64,000 nucleotides of DNA from DATCMH01 sp036563505. Lineage in GTDB: Bacteria; Pseudomonadota; Alphaproteobacteria; Rhizobiales; Beijerinckiaceae. The stretch lies in contig DATCMH010000015.1 of NCBI GenBank assembly GCA_036563505.1, positions 1-64,000 on the forward strand. Reading direction: 5' to 3'. The first letter of the stretch is position 1; each line of letters begins with the position of its first letter. The translations under genes were made by a program, and so were the position numbers. Shown here piece by piece: positions 1 to 10,349 of the stretch. Below the pieces are notes generated by a model that saw only the letters and a program-made list of their open reading frames with translations, did no database searches and was not told where the DNA came from.

Positions 1-20
1 GTGCGGCGCGAAGCGGCGCA

Positions 21-141
21 CGGCCGACAGGCCGATCAGGCTCTCTCCGCTTCACACGTCCTGTTCGCTTCGCGAGGCGCTGCGCGCCACCCCTCATCCG
101 CCCGGCTCACGCCGGGCACCTTCTCCCTCAAGGGGAGAAGG
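21..141. repeat. Dispersed intergenic repeat, copy 1
   Basis: Non-coding stretch downstream of gmk that closely resembles a second stretch at 61376-61500. Shared blocks are GGCCGA-AGGCCGATCAG, CTGTTCGCTTCGCGAGGCG, CCACCCCTCATCCGCCC and a terminal hairpin CCTTCTCCC...GGGGAGAAGG. No reading frame is conserved between the copies. I infer a dispersed palindromic intergenic element of the kind common in Hyphomicrobiales genomes; its function is unknown. Confidence 0.75.
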
Positions 142-149
142 CAATGCCC

Positions 150-821
150 TTACTCCCCCAACAACCCCGCCACGAAGTCTGGCAGCCCCACCTGCCGCTC
201 GCGCTTCAGCCGCTCCGCGGCGAGGATGGATTTGAGGTTCTCGAAGGAGCGGCCGAGATCGTCGTTGACGATGACGTAATCGTACTCGCTCCAGCGCTCC
301 ATCTCGATCCGCGCGTTCTCGAGGCGGCGCGCGATGACGGGGGCCGGATCCTCGGCGCGGCGCTCGAGGCGCTGCTTCAGCTCGGCGAAGGAGGGCGGCA
401 GGACGAAGATCGTCACCACGTCGGCGGGCAGCTTCTCCCGCACCTGCCGTGTGCCCTGGTAGTCGATGTCGAAGATCATGTCCCGGCCGGCGCCGAGCGT
501 CTGCTCCACCGGACGCCGCGGCGTGCCGTAGTAGTTGCCGTGCACCTCGGCCCATTCCAGGAGGTCACCCCGGTCGCGGCGGGCCAGAAAATCGTCCACG
601 TCGATGAAGTGGTAGTGCCGCCCCGGGATCTCGGACGGGCGCTTCGGACGGGTCGTTACCGAGATGGAGAGCTCGCCCGCCCCTTCCGCGACGAGGTTGC
701 GGGTGAGCGTGGTTTTGCCGGCCCCCGAAGGCGAGGACAGGATCAGGATGAGGCCCCGTCGTCCGATCGGGCCGGGGAGGCTTGAGAGGGGCCGGGTCGT
801 TTGATCGCTCACCGGGCTCAC
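150..821 (-). CDS. gmk: Guanylate kinase
   Basis: Cytosolic enzyme that phosphorylates GMP/dGMP to the diphosphate with ATP, feeding GTP and (p)ppGpp pools. The 223-aa product has the P-loop SSPSGAGKT at residues 29-37, followed by the GMP-binding region with SVTTRPKR and GRHYHF, and RRLENA in the lid segment. It is slightly longer than the usual ~205-210 aa because of a ~22-residue N-terminal extension. The ATG overlaps the stop of yicC by four bases, so the two are translationally coupled. It is the last gene of the minus-strand fabD...gmk run typical of Hyphomicrobiales. Confidence 0.97.
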   Translation of the reverse strand: MSPVSDQTTRPLSSLPGPIGRRGLILILSSPSGAGKTTLTRNLVAEGAGELSISVTTRPKRPSEIPGRHYHFIDVDDFLARRDRGDLLEWAEVHGNYYGTPRRPVEQTLGAGRDMIFDIDYQGTRQVREKLPADVVTIFVLPPSFAELKQRLERRAEDPAPVIARRLENARIEMERWSEYDYVIVNDDLGRSFENLKSILAAERLKRERQVGLPDFVAGLLGE

Positions 822-1705
822 TCCACGTTCTGAACCTGCTCGCGGAACTGCTCGACCACGGCCTTCAGCTCCAGGCCGAGCCGGGAGAGCTCGACGTCGT
901 TGGCCTTGGCGCAGAGGGTGTTCGCCTCTCGCCCGAACTCCTGGGCGAGGAAGTCGAGGCGCCGGCCGACCGCCGTGCCGGAGGCGAGGAGCTCGCGGGC
1001 CGAGGCGATGTGGGCCGCGAGCCGGTCGAGCTCCTCGCGCACGTCCGCGCGGGTCGCGACGAGCACCGCCTCCTGGTGCAGACGGGCCGGGTCGAGACCC
1101 GTCGATGCGTCGACGAGCTGGGCGATGAGGCTCGCGAGCCGGGCCCGGATCGCGTCGGGTTGGCGGCCGGGATGGGTTTCGGCCCGCTGGACCAGGGTCT
1201 CGATGGCCGCGATCTGGCCCGCGATCGTGTCGTGCAGTGCCCGGCCCTCGTCGCGCCGCGCCGCGTCAAGCGCCTCCGCCAGGCGTCCCGCGGCGGCGAG
1301 AAGGTCGGCCTGGAGCAAGGCGGCGGCCGCGGGATCATCAGCCTCTTCGTCGATCTCGACGACGCCGCGCACAGCGAGGAGCCCGTCGAGGGAGGCGGGA
1401 CGGATGTTCTCGGACGGCGGCAGGCTGCCGAGCGCCTCTGTCAGCGCCGCCAGCACCTCCCGGTTCACCTTGACCCGCGGGCTCGTCGCGGCCCGCGTCA
1501 CCGAGAGGCCGAGCTGGCAGGTGCCGCGCGAGAGCTTCTGGGACAGGAGCTTGCGCGCCTCCTCGGCGACGGCATCGTAGCTCGGCGGCACCCGCGCGCG
1601 GATGTCGAGGCCGCGGCCGTTCACGCTCTTGATCTCCCAGGCCCATTGGAACGGCCCGGTGGTGCCGGCCTCGCGGGCGAAACCGGTCATGCTGGCGATG
1701 GCCAT
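818..1705 (-). CDS. yicC: YicC/YloC family endoribonuclease
   Basis: 295-aa member of the YicC family, known in enterobacteria as an endoribonuclease affecting small-RNA turnover. It opens with the family signature MAIASMTGFAR and ends with the DUF1732 block containing FLAQEFGREANTL and KANDVELS. The reading frame stays open for 82 codons upstream, but the family N-terminus begins exactly at the ATG at 1705, so I chose that start. It overlaps gmk by 4 bp and lies 103 bp downstream of mltG on the same strand. Confidence 0.93.
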   Translation of the reverse strand: MAIASMTGFAREAGTTGPFQWAWEIKSVNGRGLDIRARVPPSYDAVAEEARKLLSQKLSRGTCQLGLSVTRAATSPRVKVNREVLAALTEALGSLPPSENIRPASLDGLLAVRGVVEIDEEADDPAAAALLQADLLAAAGRLAEALDAARRDEGRALHDTIAGQIAAIETLVQRAETHPGRQPDAIRARLASLIAQLVDASTGLDPARLHQEAVLVATRADVREELDRLAAHIASARELLASGTAVGRRLDFLAQEFGREANTLCAKANDVELSRLGLELKAVVEQFREQVQNVE

Positions 1706-1808
1706 GGAATCTGTTCGTCCTCGCGCCCCGTTCGTCGGCGCGGACCATAGGGCAGGCGCGCCGGAAACGGGAACCCTGAATCGCCCGCCGTCCACGACGG
1801 CGGATTTC

Positions 1809-3209
1809 TCAGCGGGTCGGCTGCTGGCGCCGGTTGACGGCCGGCGTCGCGGGCTTGACGTCCGCAGGCACGGTCTTGGGCGTCGTGAGATCGAAGCTGC
1901 GATTGAGGAGCGGATCGCGCGACGTGCCCTCGCTCGCGTCGAAGCCCCCACCTCGCCGCGGTCCGGCCTCGCCCGGGGTGGCGGCGAAGGCCGACGGCGC
2001 GCCAGCGCCCGTCGCCGGCGCGTCGGTGCGCGTCTCCGGCAGCGGCGGCTCGGCCCGGTCGACCCCGGCCTCGGGGGCCGCCCGGGACCGCTCGATCTGG
2101 CGCCAGCGGGCGACGTTGCGCAGGTGCTGGTCGTAGGTTTCGGCGAAGACGTGCCCGCCGGTGCCGTCGGCGACGAAGTAGACGTCCTTGGTGCGCGACG
2201 GATTGGCGGCGGCCTCGAGCGCCGCGCGGCCGGGATTGGCGATGGGCGTCGGCGGCAGGCCCTCGATGACGTAGGTGTTGTAGGGTGTCGCCCGCTCGAT
2301 CTCCGAGCGCAGGATGCCCCGGCCGAGCGTTCCCTTGCCGCCGACGAGACCGTAAACGATCGTCGGATCCGACTGGAGCTTCATCCGCTTCGACAGGCGG
2401 TTGATGAACACGCCCGCCACGCGGGTACGCTCGTCGGCCCGGCCCGTCTCCTTCTCCACCACCGAGGCGAGGATCACGAGTTCCTGCGGCGTCTTGATGG
2501 GAAGATCAGGGGAGCGGCGGGCCCAGACCTGGTTCAGAACCTCGCGCTGCTTCTGCTGCATGAGGTTGACGATGGCCTGGCGCGTGGTGCCGCGCTCGAA
2601 GCGGTAGGTGTCCGGCAGGAGCGTGCCCTCGCGCGGCATCTCCGCGACCTCGCCCGTGAGGATCTCATTCTCTTTCAGGCGCGCGACGATCTGCTCGCTG
2701 GTCAGCCCCTCCGGCAGGGTGACGCTGTGAAGGATGGCCTTGCCTGAGATGAGCGTGTCGATAGCGTCATCGACGCTGGTCCTTGCCTTGAACATGAACT
2801 CGCCCGCCTTCAGCGCCCCGCGCTGGCGGTTGAGCAAGGCGTAGAGCTCGAACAGGTAGGGCTGCTCGATCACCCCCTCGCGGCGCAGGATCTCGGCGAT
2901 CTCGCTCGTGCCGCTGTTGCGGGGCACCAACACCATCTTGTCGGCCGCGAGCGGCCCTGGCGCGCGGGCCTCCCGATCGACGAACACGGTGGCGAGGATC
3001 GCGCCGATGGCAATCACGACGGCGAAGGTGAGGAGGCCGCTCAGGGTCGAGAGCAGGCCGCCGCGCGGCCGGCGCGGACGCTCGGGCGGCGGAGGCGCCA
3101 TCGTCGGCTTGATGGCCTCGCTCGGGCTGCGCGGCGCGACGCGCGGCGGCGAGACCGGGTTCAAGGGTTCGGCAGGCGTGGAGGGTACGTCTTTGCGTCG
3201 GCCGAACAT
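1809..3209 (-). CDS. mltG: Endolytic transglycosylase MltG
   Basis: Inner-membrane lytic transglycosylase (YceG family) that cleaves nascent peptidoglycan strands. The 466-aa protein has a proline-rich cytoplasmic N-terminus (residues 1-50), one membrane helix at about 52-75, then the periplasmic LysM-like and YceG catalytic domains. The active-site glutamate is E252 in ILASVVEKETGR, followed by VAGVFINRL. The ~90-residue Pro/Ala-rich C-terminal tail beyond the catalytic domain is longer than in E. coli MltG (340 aa) but common in alphaproteobacteria. It sits downstream of fabF, as in related genomes. Confidence 0.95.
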   Translation of the reverse strand: MFGRRKDVPSTPAEPLNPVSPPRVAPRSPSEAIKPTMAPPPPERPRRPRGGLLSTLSGLLTFAVVIAIGAILATVFVDREARAPGPLAADKMVLVPRNSGTSEIAEILRREGVIEQPYLFELYALLNRQRGALKAGEFMFKARTSVDDAIDTLISGKAILHSVTLPEGLTSEQIVARLKENEILTGEVAEMPREGTLLPDTYRFERGTTRQAIVNLMQQKQREVLNQVWARRSPDLPIKTPQELVILASVVEKETGRADERTRVAGVFINRLSKRMKLQSDPTIVYGLVGGKGTLGRGILRSEIERATPYNTYVIEGLPPTPIANPGRAALEAAANPSRTKDVYFVADGTGGHVFAETYDQHLRNVARWRQIERSRAAPEAGVDRAEPPLPETRTDAPATGAGAPSAFAATPGEAGPRRGGGFDASEGTSRDPLLNRSFDLTTPKTVPADVKPATPAVNRRQQPTR

Positions 3210-3342
3210 CTCGCACGCTCAGGATGACAGGCGGCTTCGGACAAGGTCGCCGCCCCGGTTCACGGGCGCGATGACACTACGTCCGAATATGGCGAAAGCA
3301 CAGCGCGAAGGGATCGCGGCGGGTTTCGCCGGCCTCTGCGCC

Positions 3343-4602
<1,260 letters not shown>

Positions 4603-4674
4603 TCTATTCGTGTCCTGTACCATGACCGGAAACAACAAGGATGGAGCCGGGCGGAAAAGGCCCGGCCCGCCCGG

Positions 4675-4911
4675 TCAGGCCGCGTTCTTCTCGAGGAACT
4701 TGATCGCGTCGCCGACGGTGACGATCGTCTCGGCGGCGTCGTCCGGGATCTCGACGTTGAACTCTTCCTCGAAGGCCATGACGAGCTCGACGGTGTCGAG
4801 GCTGTCGGCACCGAGATCGTCGATGAAGTTCGCGTTCTCGGTCACCTTCTCGGCCTCGACGCCCAGGTGCTCGACCACGATCTTCTTCACCCGCTCAGCG
4901 ATGTCACTCAT
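4675..4911 (-). CDS. acpP: Acyl carrier protein
   Basis: 78-aa acidic carrier protein of fatty-acid synthesis. The phosphopantetheine attachment site is Ser37 in GADSLDTVEL. The start at 4911 gives the standard AcpP N-terminus MSDIAERVKKIV; the longer open frame upstream shows no homology. It lies between fabG (212 bp upstream) and fabF (72 bp downstream). The long upstream spacer makes a promoter of its own likely. Confidence 0.97.
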   Translation of the reverse strand: MSDIAERVKKIVVEHLGVEAEKVTENANFIDDLGADSLDTVELVMAFEEEFNVEIPDDAAETIVTVGDAIKFLEKNAA

Positions 4912-5105
4912 CCGTCGTCCTCGTCTGCTCGTCGTTGGATGTCCGCCGCGCGAGGGCCGGACACGGGAATAAGAAACGGGCGCCTCGCGCTCAAGCGGCT
5001 CCCGCACGGCAGGTGCAAACCCGCATTCGCGGTCGTGGTCAAGCCCCCGCACCGTTCGAGGCCGCTGATTAGCACAGCACCTCAACCCTGACGAGGGCCG
5101 GCGCC

Positions 5106-5122
5106 GGCCTCCGTCGGAGGCC
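5106..5122 (-). terminator. Possible weak terminator hairpin after fabG
   Basis: GGCCTCC-GTC-GGAGGCC forms a perfect 7-bp stem immediately downstream of the fabG stop. No U-tract follows on the minus strand, so intrinsic termination is doubtful. It may instead be an attenuating or mRNA-stabilising stem between fabG and acpP. Confidence 0.3.
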
Positions 5123-5123
5123 G

Positions 5124-5861
5124 CTAGAACATCGCCATGCCGCCGTTGACGTGGAGCGTGACGCCGGTGACGTAGGCGGCTTCAGCCGAGGCGAGATAGG
5201 CCACCGCGGCGGCGACGTCCTTGCCCTCGCCGAGGCGCCCCATAGGTACGCTGCCGAGGATGCCTTCGCGCTGCTTGTCGTTGAGGGCATCCGTCATCGG
5301 CGAGGCGATGAAGCCCGGCGCCACGAGGTTCACGGTGATGTTGCGGCTCGCGACCTCGGCGGCCAGCGCCTTGGTGAGGCCGATGAGCCCCGCTTTCGAG
5401 GCCGCGTAGTTGCCCTGGCCCGGGTTGCCGGTCGAGCCCACCACTGAGCCGATATTGACGATGCGGCCGTAGCGGCGGCGCATCATGCCCTTTACCGCCG
5501 CCCGCGACAGGCGAAAGGCGGCGGTGAGATTGACGTCGATGACCGTCTCCCACTCCTCGTCTTTCATGCGCAGGAAGAGGTTGTCCCGGGTCACGCCGGC
5601 GTTGTTGACGAGGATGTCGAGCCCTTCCATCGCGGCCTCCGCGGCGGGCACCAGGGCCTCGACGGCCGCCTTGTCGGACAGGTTCGCCTCGACAACGTGG
5701 ACGCGCTCGCCCAGCTCCGCGGCCACCGCGTCCAAGGCCTCACGCCGGGTGCCCGAGAGGGCGACGGTCGCCCCTTGCGCATGGAGCGCCCGAGCGATGG
5801 CGCCGCCAAGACCGCCGCTGGCGCCGGTGACGAGGGCCTTGCGGCCGGAGAGGTCGAACAT
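5124..5861 (-). CDS. fabG: 3-oxoacyl-ACP reductase FabG
   Basis: NADPH-dependent short-chain dehydrogenase that reduces beta-ketoacyl-ACP in fatty-acid elongation. 245 aa, the usual length. The Rossmann motif is TGASGGLGGAIA at residues 13-24. NNAG lies at the end of beta-4, with the catalytic Ser in NIGSVVGSTG and the YAASK dyad. It lies 14 bp downstream of fabD. Confidence 0.97.
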   Translation of the reverse strand: MFDLSGRKALVTGASGGLGGAIARALHAQGATVALSGTRREALDAVAAELGERVHVVEANLSDKAAVEALVPAAEAAMEGLDILVNNAGVTRDNLFLRMKDEEWETVIDVNLTAAFRLSRAAVKGMMRRRYGRIVNIGSVVGSTGNPGQGNYAASKAGLIGLTKALAAEVASRNITVNLVAPGFIASPMTDALNDKQREGILGSVPMGRLGEGKDVAAAVAYLASAEAAYVTGVTLHVNGGMAMF

Positions 5862-5875
5862 GGGGCTTTTGATCC

Positions 5876-6823
5876 TCAGCTCTGGAGCGTGCGGTGCAGG
5901 GCCGCGACGTCGTCGGGCGTCCCGACGGACGCCGTCGTCGCGCCAGCGGCGATGCGCTTGATGAGGCCGGCGAGCACCTTGCCGGAGCCGACCTCGACGA
6001 AGGTGTCGACGCCGGCCGCGGCCATAGCATTGACGCTCTCGCGCCAGCGCACGGTGCTCGTCACCTGGCGCACGAGGGCGTCGCGGATCGCGTCCGGATC
6101 GGTGATCGGCGCTGCCTCGACGTTGGCGACGACCGGCACCACGGGCGGGCGAATCTCGACCGTTTGCAGCGCCTCGCGCATCACCTCCGCCGCGGGCGCC
6201 ATGAGGGCGCAGTGGAAGGGCGCGGAGACGGGCAGCAGGATCGCCCGCTTGGCGCCGCGCTCCTGCGCCAGGCGAACCGCGCGCTCGACGGCGGATTTGT
6301 GGCCCGAGACCACGACCTGGCCGGGGCCGTTGTCGTTTGCCGCGTCGCAGACCTCGCCCTCGGCTGCATCCCGCGCCACCGCGACGGCGACCTCGACGTC
6401 GAGGCCCAGCAACGCCGCCATGGCGCCCTGCCCGACCGGCACGGCCTTCTGCATCGCGTCCCCGCGTATGCGTAAAAGTCGGGCCGTGTCGGCGATCGAG
6501 AGGCTGCCCGCGGTGGCAAGCGCCGAGTATTCCCCGAGCGAATGGCCCGCCACGAAGGCCGCGTGCCGCTTCAGGTCAAGCCCTGCCTCCGCCTCGAGCA
6601 CGCGGATGGCCGCGAGGCTCACCGCCATGAGCGCCGGCTGAGCATTGGCCGTGAGCGTTAGCTCGTCCGCAGGCCCCTCGAACATGAGGCGGGAGAGGTT
6701 CTGCGACAGTGCCGCGTCGACCTCCTCGAACACGGCTTTCGCCGCCGGAAAGGTCTCGGCCAACGCCCGGCCCATGCCGACCGACTGACTGCCCTGCCCG
6801 GGACAAACGAAGGCGCGGGACAT
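5876..6823 (-). CDS. fabD: Malonyl-CoA:ACP transacylase
   Basis: Loads malonate onto ACP. The 315-aa product has the GQGSQ motif near the N-terminus and the catalytic serine in GHSLGEYSAL. The start at 6823 (MSRAFVCPGQGSQ) has GAGGAG eight bases upstream and is preferred to an in-frame ATG five codons earlier. It is first in the minus-strand fatty-acid run. The 163-bp spacer to the divergent rpoZ should hold both promoters. Confidence 0.96.
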   Translation of the reverse strand: MSRAFVCPGQGSQSVGMGRALAETFPAAKAVFEEVDAALSQNLSRLMFEGPADELTLTANAQPALMAVSLAAIRVLEAEAGLDLKRHAAFVAGHSLGEYSALATAGSLSIADTARLLRIRGDAMQKAVPVGQGAMAALLGLDVEVAVAVARDAAEGEVCDAANDNGPGQVVVSGHKSAVERAVRLAQERGAKRAILLPVSAPFHCALMAPAAEVMREALQTVEIRPPVVPVVANVEAAPITDPDAIRDALVRQVTSTVRWRESVNAMAAAGVDTFVEVGSGKVLAGLIKRIAAGATTASVGTPDDVAALHRTLQS

Positions 6824-6986
6824 CCTTGAACTCCTCATCGCGGGGGATCGGCGACGGCGCGGGGGGACTGGCGCGGACGCCTCGGCTTGTCAAGCGGTCG
6901 GACGGTCTGCGCCTTGCCGGCGCGGACCGCGGCTTGTATAGGACGCGATCAATCCTGTTTTCGCTATCCTCGAGAAGGAGCCGCCG

Positions 6987-7391
6987 ATGGCTCGCGTCAC
7001 CGTTGAAGACTGCATCGACAAGGTCGACAACCGCTTCGAGCTCGTTCTGCTGGCAAGCCACCGCGCCCGCCTGATCTCGCAGGGCGCGCCCCTCACGATC
7101 GACCGCGACCGCGACAAGAACCCCGTCGTGGCTCTGCGCGAGATCGCCGACGAGACGATCCAGCCGGACGATCTCAAGGAGCAGCTGATCCACTCGCTGC
7201 AGAAATACGTCGAGGTCGACGAGCCGGAGCCGGAGACCGTTCCGCTCCTCAGCCAGACCGCCGTGCCTCCCGCGGCCGCGGCGTCCACCACGGACGACAG
7301 CGAGGTCACCTTCGATCGCATGAGCGAGGAAGATCTCCTGCGCGGCCTCGAAGGCCTGGTGCCCCCGGCGGCGAGCGACGACGAAGACTGA
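6987..7391 (+). CDS. rpoZ: RNA polymerase omega subunit
   Basis: 134-aa omega subunit that assists assembly of RNA polymerase and contributes to ppGpp binding. The N-terminus MARVTVEDCIDKVDNRFEL and the LLASHRARLIS block are diagnostic. The acidic C-terminal half is of the length usual in alphaproteobacteria. A strong GAGAAGGAG ribosome-binding site lies five bases before the ATG. The order rpoZ then rsh is conserved in the order Hyphomicrobiales. Confidence 0.96.
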   Translation: MARVTVEDCIDKVDNRFELVLLASHRARLISQGAPLTIDRDRDKNPVVALREIADETIQPDDLKEQLIHSLQKYVEVDEPEPETVPLLSQTAVPPAAAASTTDDSEVTFDRMSEEDLLRGLEGLVPPAASDDED

Positions 7392-7416
7392 TCGCGCTCC
7401 GCGCGGCCCGCGAACA

Positions 7417-7440
7417 AGCCCGGCTTCGGCCGGGCTTTTT
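7417..7440 (+). terminator. Rho-independent terminator of rpoZ
   Basis: AGCCCGGC-TTCG-GCCGGGCT followed by TTTT forms a perfect 8-bp GC-rich stem with a stable TTCG tetraloop and a T-run, 25 bases after the rpoZ stop. It should separate rpoZ from rsh. Confidence 0.9.
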
Positions 7441-7548
7441 CTTTCGGCCTTGGAATGTCGCACCCTGCTTGCGGGCAGGGTTGTCAGCGCAATATCACTG
7501 GAATCAGAAACGATTGGCGCGATTCGTTCAGGAGAGGGCAGCCGGCGG

Positions 7549-9741
7549 ATGATGCGGCAGTACGAGCTCGTCGAGCGGGTTAAGCGCTACAACCCAGCCG
7601 CCGACGAAGCCCTGCTCAACAAGGCCTATATCTACGCCATGCGCGCCCACGGCACGCAGAAGCGCGCCTCTGGCGACCTATACTTCGGCCACCCGCTCGA
7701 AGTCGCGGCAATCCTCACCGACCTGAAGCTCGATGACGCCACGATCGTCGCGGCGGTCCTCCACGACACGGTCGAGGACACGGCGGCGACGCTGGAAGAA
7801 ATCGAGAAACTCTTCGGCCGCAACATCCGCGACCTCGTCGACGGCCTGACCAAGATCAAGCGGCTGGACCTCGTCTCGAAACGGGCGGCGCAGGGCGAGA
7901 ACTTCCGCAAGCTCCTGCTCGCCATCGCGGCCGACGTGCGCGTGCTCCTCGTCAAGCTCGCCGACCGGCTGCACAACATGCGCACGCTCCATTTCGTCTC
8001 GCCGGAGAAGCGCAAGCGCGTCGCGGAAGAGACGCTCGAAATCTACGCCCCGCTTGCCGGCCGCATGGGCATCCAGGAAATGCGCGAGGAGCTGGAGGAC
8101 CTCTCCTTCCGCCACATCCACCCGGAAGCCTACGCCACGATCAGCCGACGCCTCGCCGACCTCTCGGCCAAGAACGAGCACCTCGTCGAGGAGATCGCGA
8201 GCGCGCTCACCGAGCGCTTCAGCGCCCGCCACCTCGCGGCGGTCGTAAAGGGCCGGCAGAAGCGCCCCTACTCCGTCTGGCACAAGATGGAGCGCAAATC
8301 CGTCTCCTTCGAGCAGCTCTCCGACATCTACGGCTTCCGCGTCGTGGTGGACGACCTCGACGAATGCTACCGGGCGCTCGGCGTCGTCCACACCACCTGG
8401 CCGATGGTGCCCGGCCGCTACAAAGATTACATCTCGACGCCGAAGCAGAACGATTACCGCTCGATCCACACCACCGTGATCGGACCGGGCCGCCAACGCG
8501 TCGAGCTGCAGATCCGCACCCGCACCATGGACGAGGTCGCCGAGTACGGCATCGCCGCGCACGCCCTCTACAAGGAGGGGGCGACGGAGGATTCCCGGCT
8601 CGCGAGCGAGAGCCTCGCCTACCAGTGGCTGCGGCGCACGATCGACCTCCTGGCCGAGGGCGACAACCCGGAAGAGTTCCTGGAGCACACCAAGCTCGAG
8701 CTCTTCCACGACCAGGTGTTCTGCTTCACCCCAAAGGGGCGCCTGATCGCCCTGCCCCGCGGCGCCACGCCCATCGACTTCGCCTATGCCGTGCACACCG
8801 ACGTCGGCAACACGGCGGTGGGCTGCAAGGTCAACGGGCGCATGGCCCCGCTGTTGACCGAACTCGCCAATGGCGACGAGGTCGAGATCCTGCGCGCGGA
8901 GGGGCAATCACCGCCCGCCGCTTGGGAATCTCTGGTTGTGACGGGCAAGGCGCGGGCCTCGATCCGCCGGGCCACCCGCGCGGCGGTGCGCCGGCAATAT
9001 GCGGGGCTCGGCCGCCAGATCCTGGAGCGGGCCTTCGAGCGGGCCGCCAAGCCCTTCTCCGACGAAAAGCTGCGCGGGGCCCTGCCCCGGCTCGCCCGCA
9101 CCTCCATCGAGGACGTGCTCGCTGCTGTCGGACGCGGCGAGATGTTCTCGGGCGACGTGGTGCGCGCCGTCTACCCCGACTACAAGGAGGAGCGCCGGGC
9201 GGGAACGCCCGAAGCGGCGGGCGCGGGCTGGCACAGCCCGGGCCAGGACGCCGCCGTGAAGGTGCGCGCCCCGAACGGCGGCGACGAGAGCCACGCGATC
9301 CCGATCCGCGGCGTCGACGGCGACCTGCCCGTGCGCTTCGCCCCCGAGGGTGCGGTGCCGGGCGACCGGATCGTCGGCATCATGACGCCGGGGGAAGGCA
9401 TCACGATCTATCCGATCCAGTCCTCGGCGCTCGCGGCCTTCGACAACGAACCGAACCGCTGGCTCGACGTGCGCTGGGATCTGGAGGCCCGGGCGCCGCA
9501 GCGCTTCCCGGCCCGCATCAACCTCGAATCCATCAACGAGCCGGGGTCACTCGCCCAGATCACCCAGGTGATCGCCGACCACGACGGCAACATCGACAAC
9601 GTCGCCATGCGCCGCCGCACCCAGGACTTCACGGACATGACGATCGATCTGGCCGTCTGGGACCTCAAGCACCTCAACGCCATCGTCTCGGAGCTGCGCA
9701 CCAAGCGCGTGGTGAGCAGCGTGACGCGAGTAACGGGGTGA
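7549..9741 (+). CDS. rsh: Bifunctional (p)ppGpp synthetase/hydrolase (RelA/SpoT)
   Basis: 730-aa long RelA/SpoT homologue that makes and degrades the alarmone (p)ppGpp. The N-terminal HD hydrolase is intact (YFGHPLEVA and VLHDTVEDT). It is followed by the synthetase domain (DYRSIHTTVIG), a TGS domain (CFTPKGRLIALPRGATPIDFAY region) and a C-terminal ACT domain (NLESINEPGSLAQI). I chose the ATG at 7549, which has AGGAGAGG 11 bases upstream; 33 further upstream codons are open but unlike the family. It is the single Rsh typical of alphaproteobacteria. Confidence 0.94.
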   Translation: MMRQYELVERVKRYNPAADEALLNKAYIYAMRAHGTQKRASGDLYFGHPLEVAAILTDLKLDDATIVAAVLHDTVEDTAATLEEIEKLFGRNIRDLVDGLTKIKRLDLVSKRAAQGENFRKLLLAIAADVRVLLVKLADRLHNMRTLHFVSPEKRKRVAEETLEIYAPLAGRMGIQEMREELEDLSFRHIHPEAYATISRRLADLSAKNEHLVEEIASALTERFSARHLAAVVKGRQKRPYSVWHKMERKSVSFEQLSDIYGFRVVVDDLDECYRALGVVHTTWPMVPGRYKDYISTPKQNDYRSIHTTVIGPGRQRVELQIRTRTMDEVAEYGIAAHALYKEGATEDSRLASESLAYQWLRRTIDLLAEGDNPEEFLEHTKLELFHDQVFCFTPKGRLIALPRGATPIDFAYAVHTDVGNTAVGCKVNGRMAPLLTELANGDEVEILRAEGQSPPAAWESLVVTGKARASIRRATRAAVRRQYAGLGRQILERAFERAAKPFSDEKLRGALPRLARTSIEDVLAAVGRGEMFSGDVVRAVYPDYKEERRAGTPEAAGAGWHSPGQDAAVKVRAPNGGDESHAIPIRGVDGDLPVRFAPEGAVPGDRIVGIMTPGEGITIYPIQSSALAAFDNEPNRWLDVRWDLEARAPQRFPARINLESINEPGSLAQITQVIADHDGNIDNVAMRRRTQDFTDMTIDLAVWDLKHLNAIVSELRTKRVVSSVTRVTG

Positions 9742-9742
9742 G

Positions 9743-9867
9743 GCTCGTCATTCCGGGGCGATGCGCAGCGTCGAACCCGGAAACCATGACTGGGTGAAAG
9801 GTCAGCAAGCAGCAGCCAGCCTGGACATGGATTCCGGGCTCCGCTTCGCGGTCCCGGAATGACGAGC
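9743..9867. repeat. Palindromic intergenic repeat
   Basis: A perfect 15-bp inverted repeat, GCTCGTCATTCCGGG at 9743-9757 and CCCGGAATGACGAGC at 9853-9867, bounds a 95-bp non-coding core. CGTCATTCCGGG-type elements are a well-known dispersed repeat family of Hyphomicrobiales, and this looks like one copy between rsh and tRNA-Met. Confidence 0.8.
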
Positions 9868-9973
9868 CGCGAGCACGGAACCACACGGCCCTCCCCCGCG
9901 CCGCTCACCGGTTGACAGTCTCGATCCGCCCCACCTATATCCCCGCCACTTCGACGGCCCTCACGAGCCGCGG

Positions 9974-10050
9974 GGCGGAGTAGCTCAGTTGGTCAGAGCA
10001 CGGGAATCATAATCCTGGGGTCGGGGGTTCAAGTCCCTCCTCCGCTACCA
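9974..10050 (+). tRNA. tRNA-Met (CAT)
   Basis: 77-nt cloverleaf. The acceptor stem GGCGGAG pairs with CTCCGCT (first pair G-U). The D arm contains GCTCAG...GAGC, the anticodon stem is CGGGA/TCCTG with loop ATCATAA (anticodon CAT), and the T arm is GGGGG-TTCAAGT-CCCTC. CCA is encoded. The sequence matches elongator tRNA-Met of alphaproteobacteria rather than initiator tRNA, since the anticodon stem lacks the three GC pairs. tRNA-Ile2 (lysidine) is a less likely alternative. Confidence 0.9.
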
Positions 10051-10139
10051 CTTAAAGCCTACACCCCCGGTCGCGGGACATCCCGCCCCCTCGATAGAGC
10101 GCTGGACTTCCCCAACGGAAACCGTGCTAGGCCGACCGG

Positions 10140-10316
10140 ATGAAGCGCATCGCTTGGCTCATCAGTCTCGACGCCGCCTGCTCCGCCTTGGCCGTAGCCG
10201 CGGCGCTGGCCGCCACAAATGCCTGGTCGGACCTCGACATGCTGGGCGAGGCTGCCGCTGCCGTGGCGAGCGTCATCCTGACGGCGATGCCGCCGTTCCA
10301 GCTGCCGACGTTCTGA
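10140..10316 (+). CDS. Small hypothetical protein (58 aa)
   Basis: Candidate small gene between tRNA-Met and the DUF1236 gene on the opposite strand. The product starts MKRIAWLISLDAAC and is dominated by a hydrophobic Ala/Val/Leu stretch at residues 10-26 that could be a signal peptide or membrane helix. There is no clear Shine-Dalgarno sequence and I recognise no family. It may be a chance frame. Confidence 0.3.
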   Translation: MKRIAWLISLDAACSALAVAAALAATNAWSDLDMLGEAAAAVASVILTAMPPFQLPTF

Positions 10317-10349
10317 GGCGGTTCGCTCCTCGCTCTCGGGTCGGGGCGC

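Noticed and set aside
7450..7548. Earlier start for the RelA/SpoT gene
   Set aside because: The extra 33 residues are unlike the family and overlap the region just after the rpoZ terminator; AGGAGAGG supports 7549.
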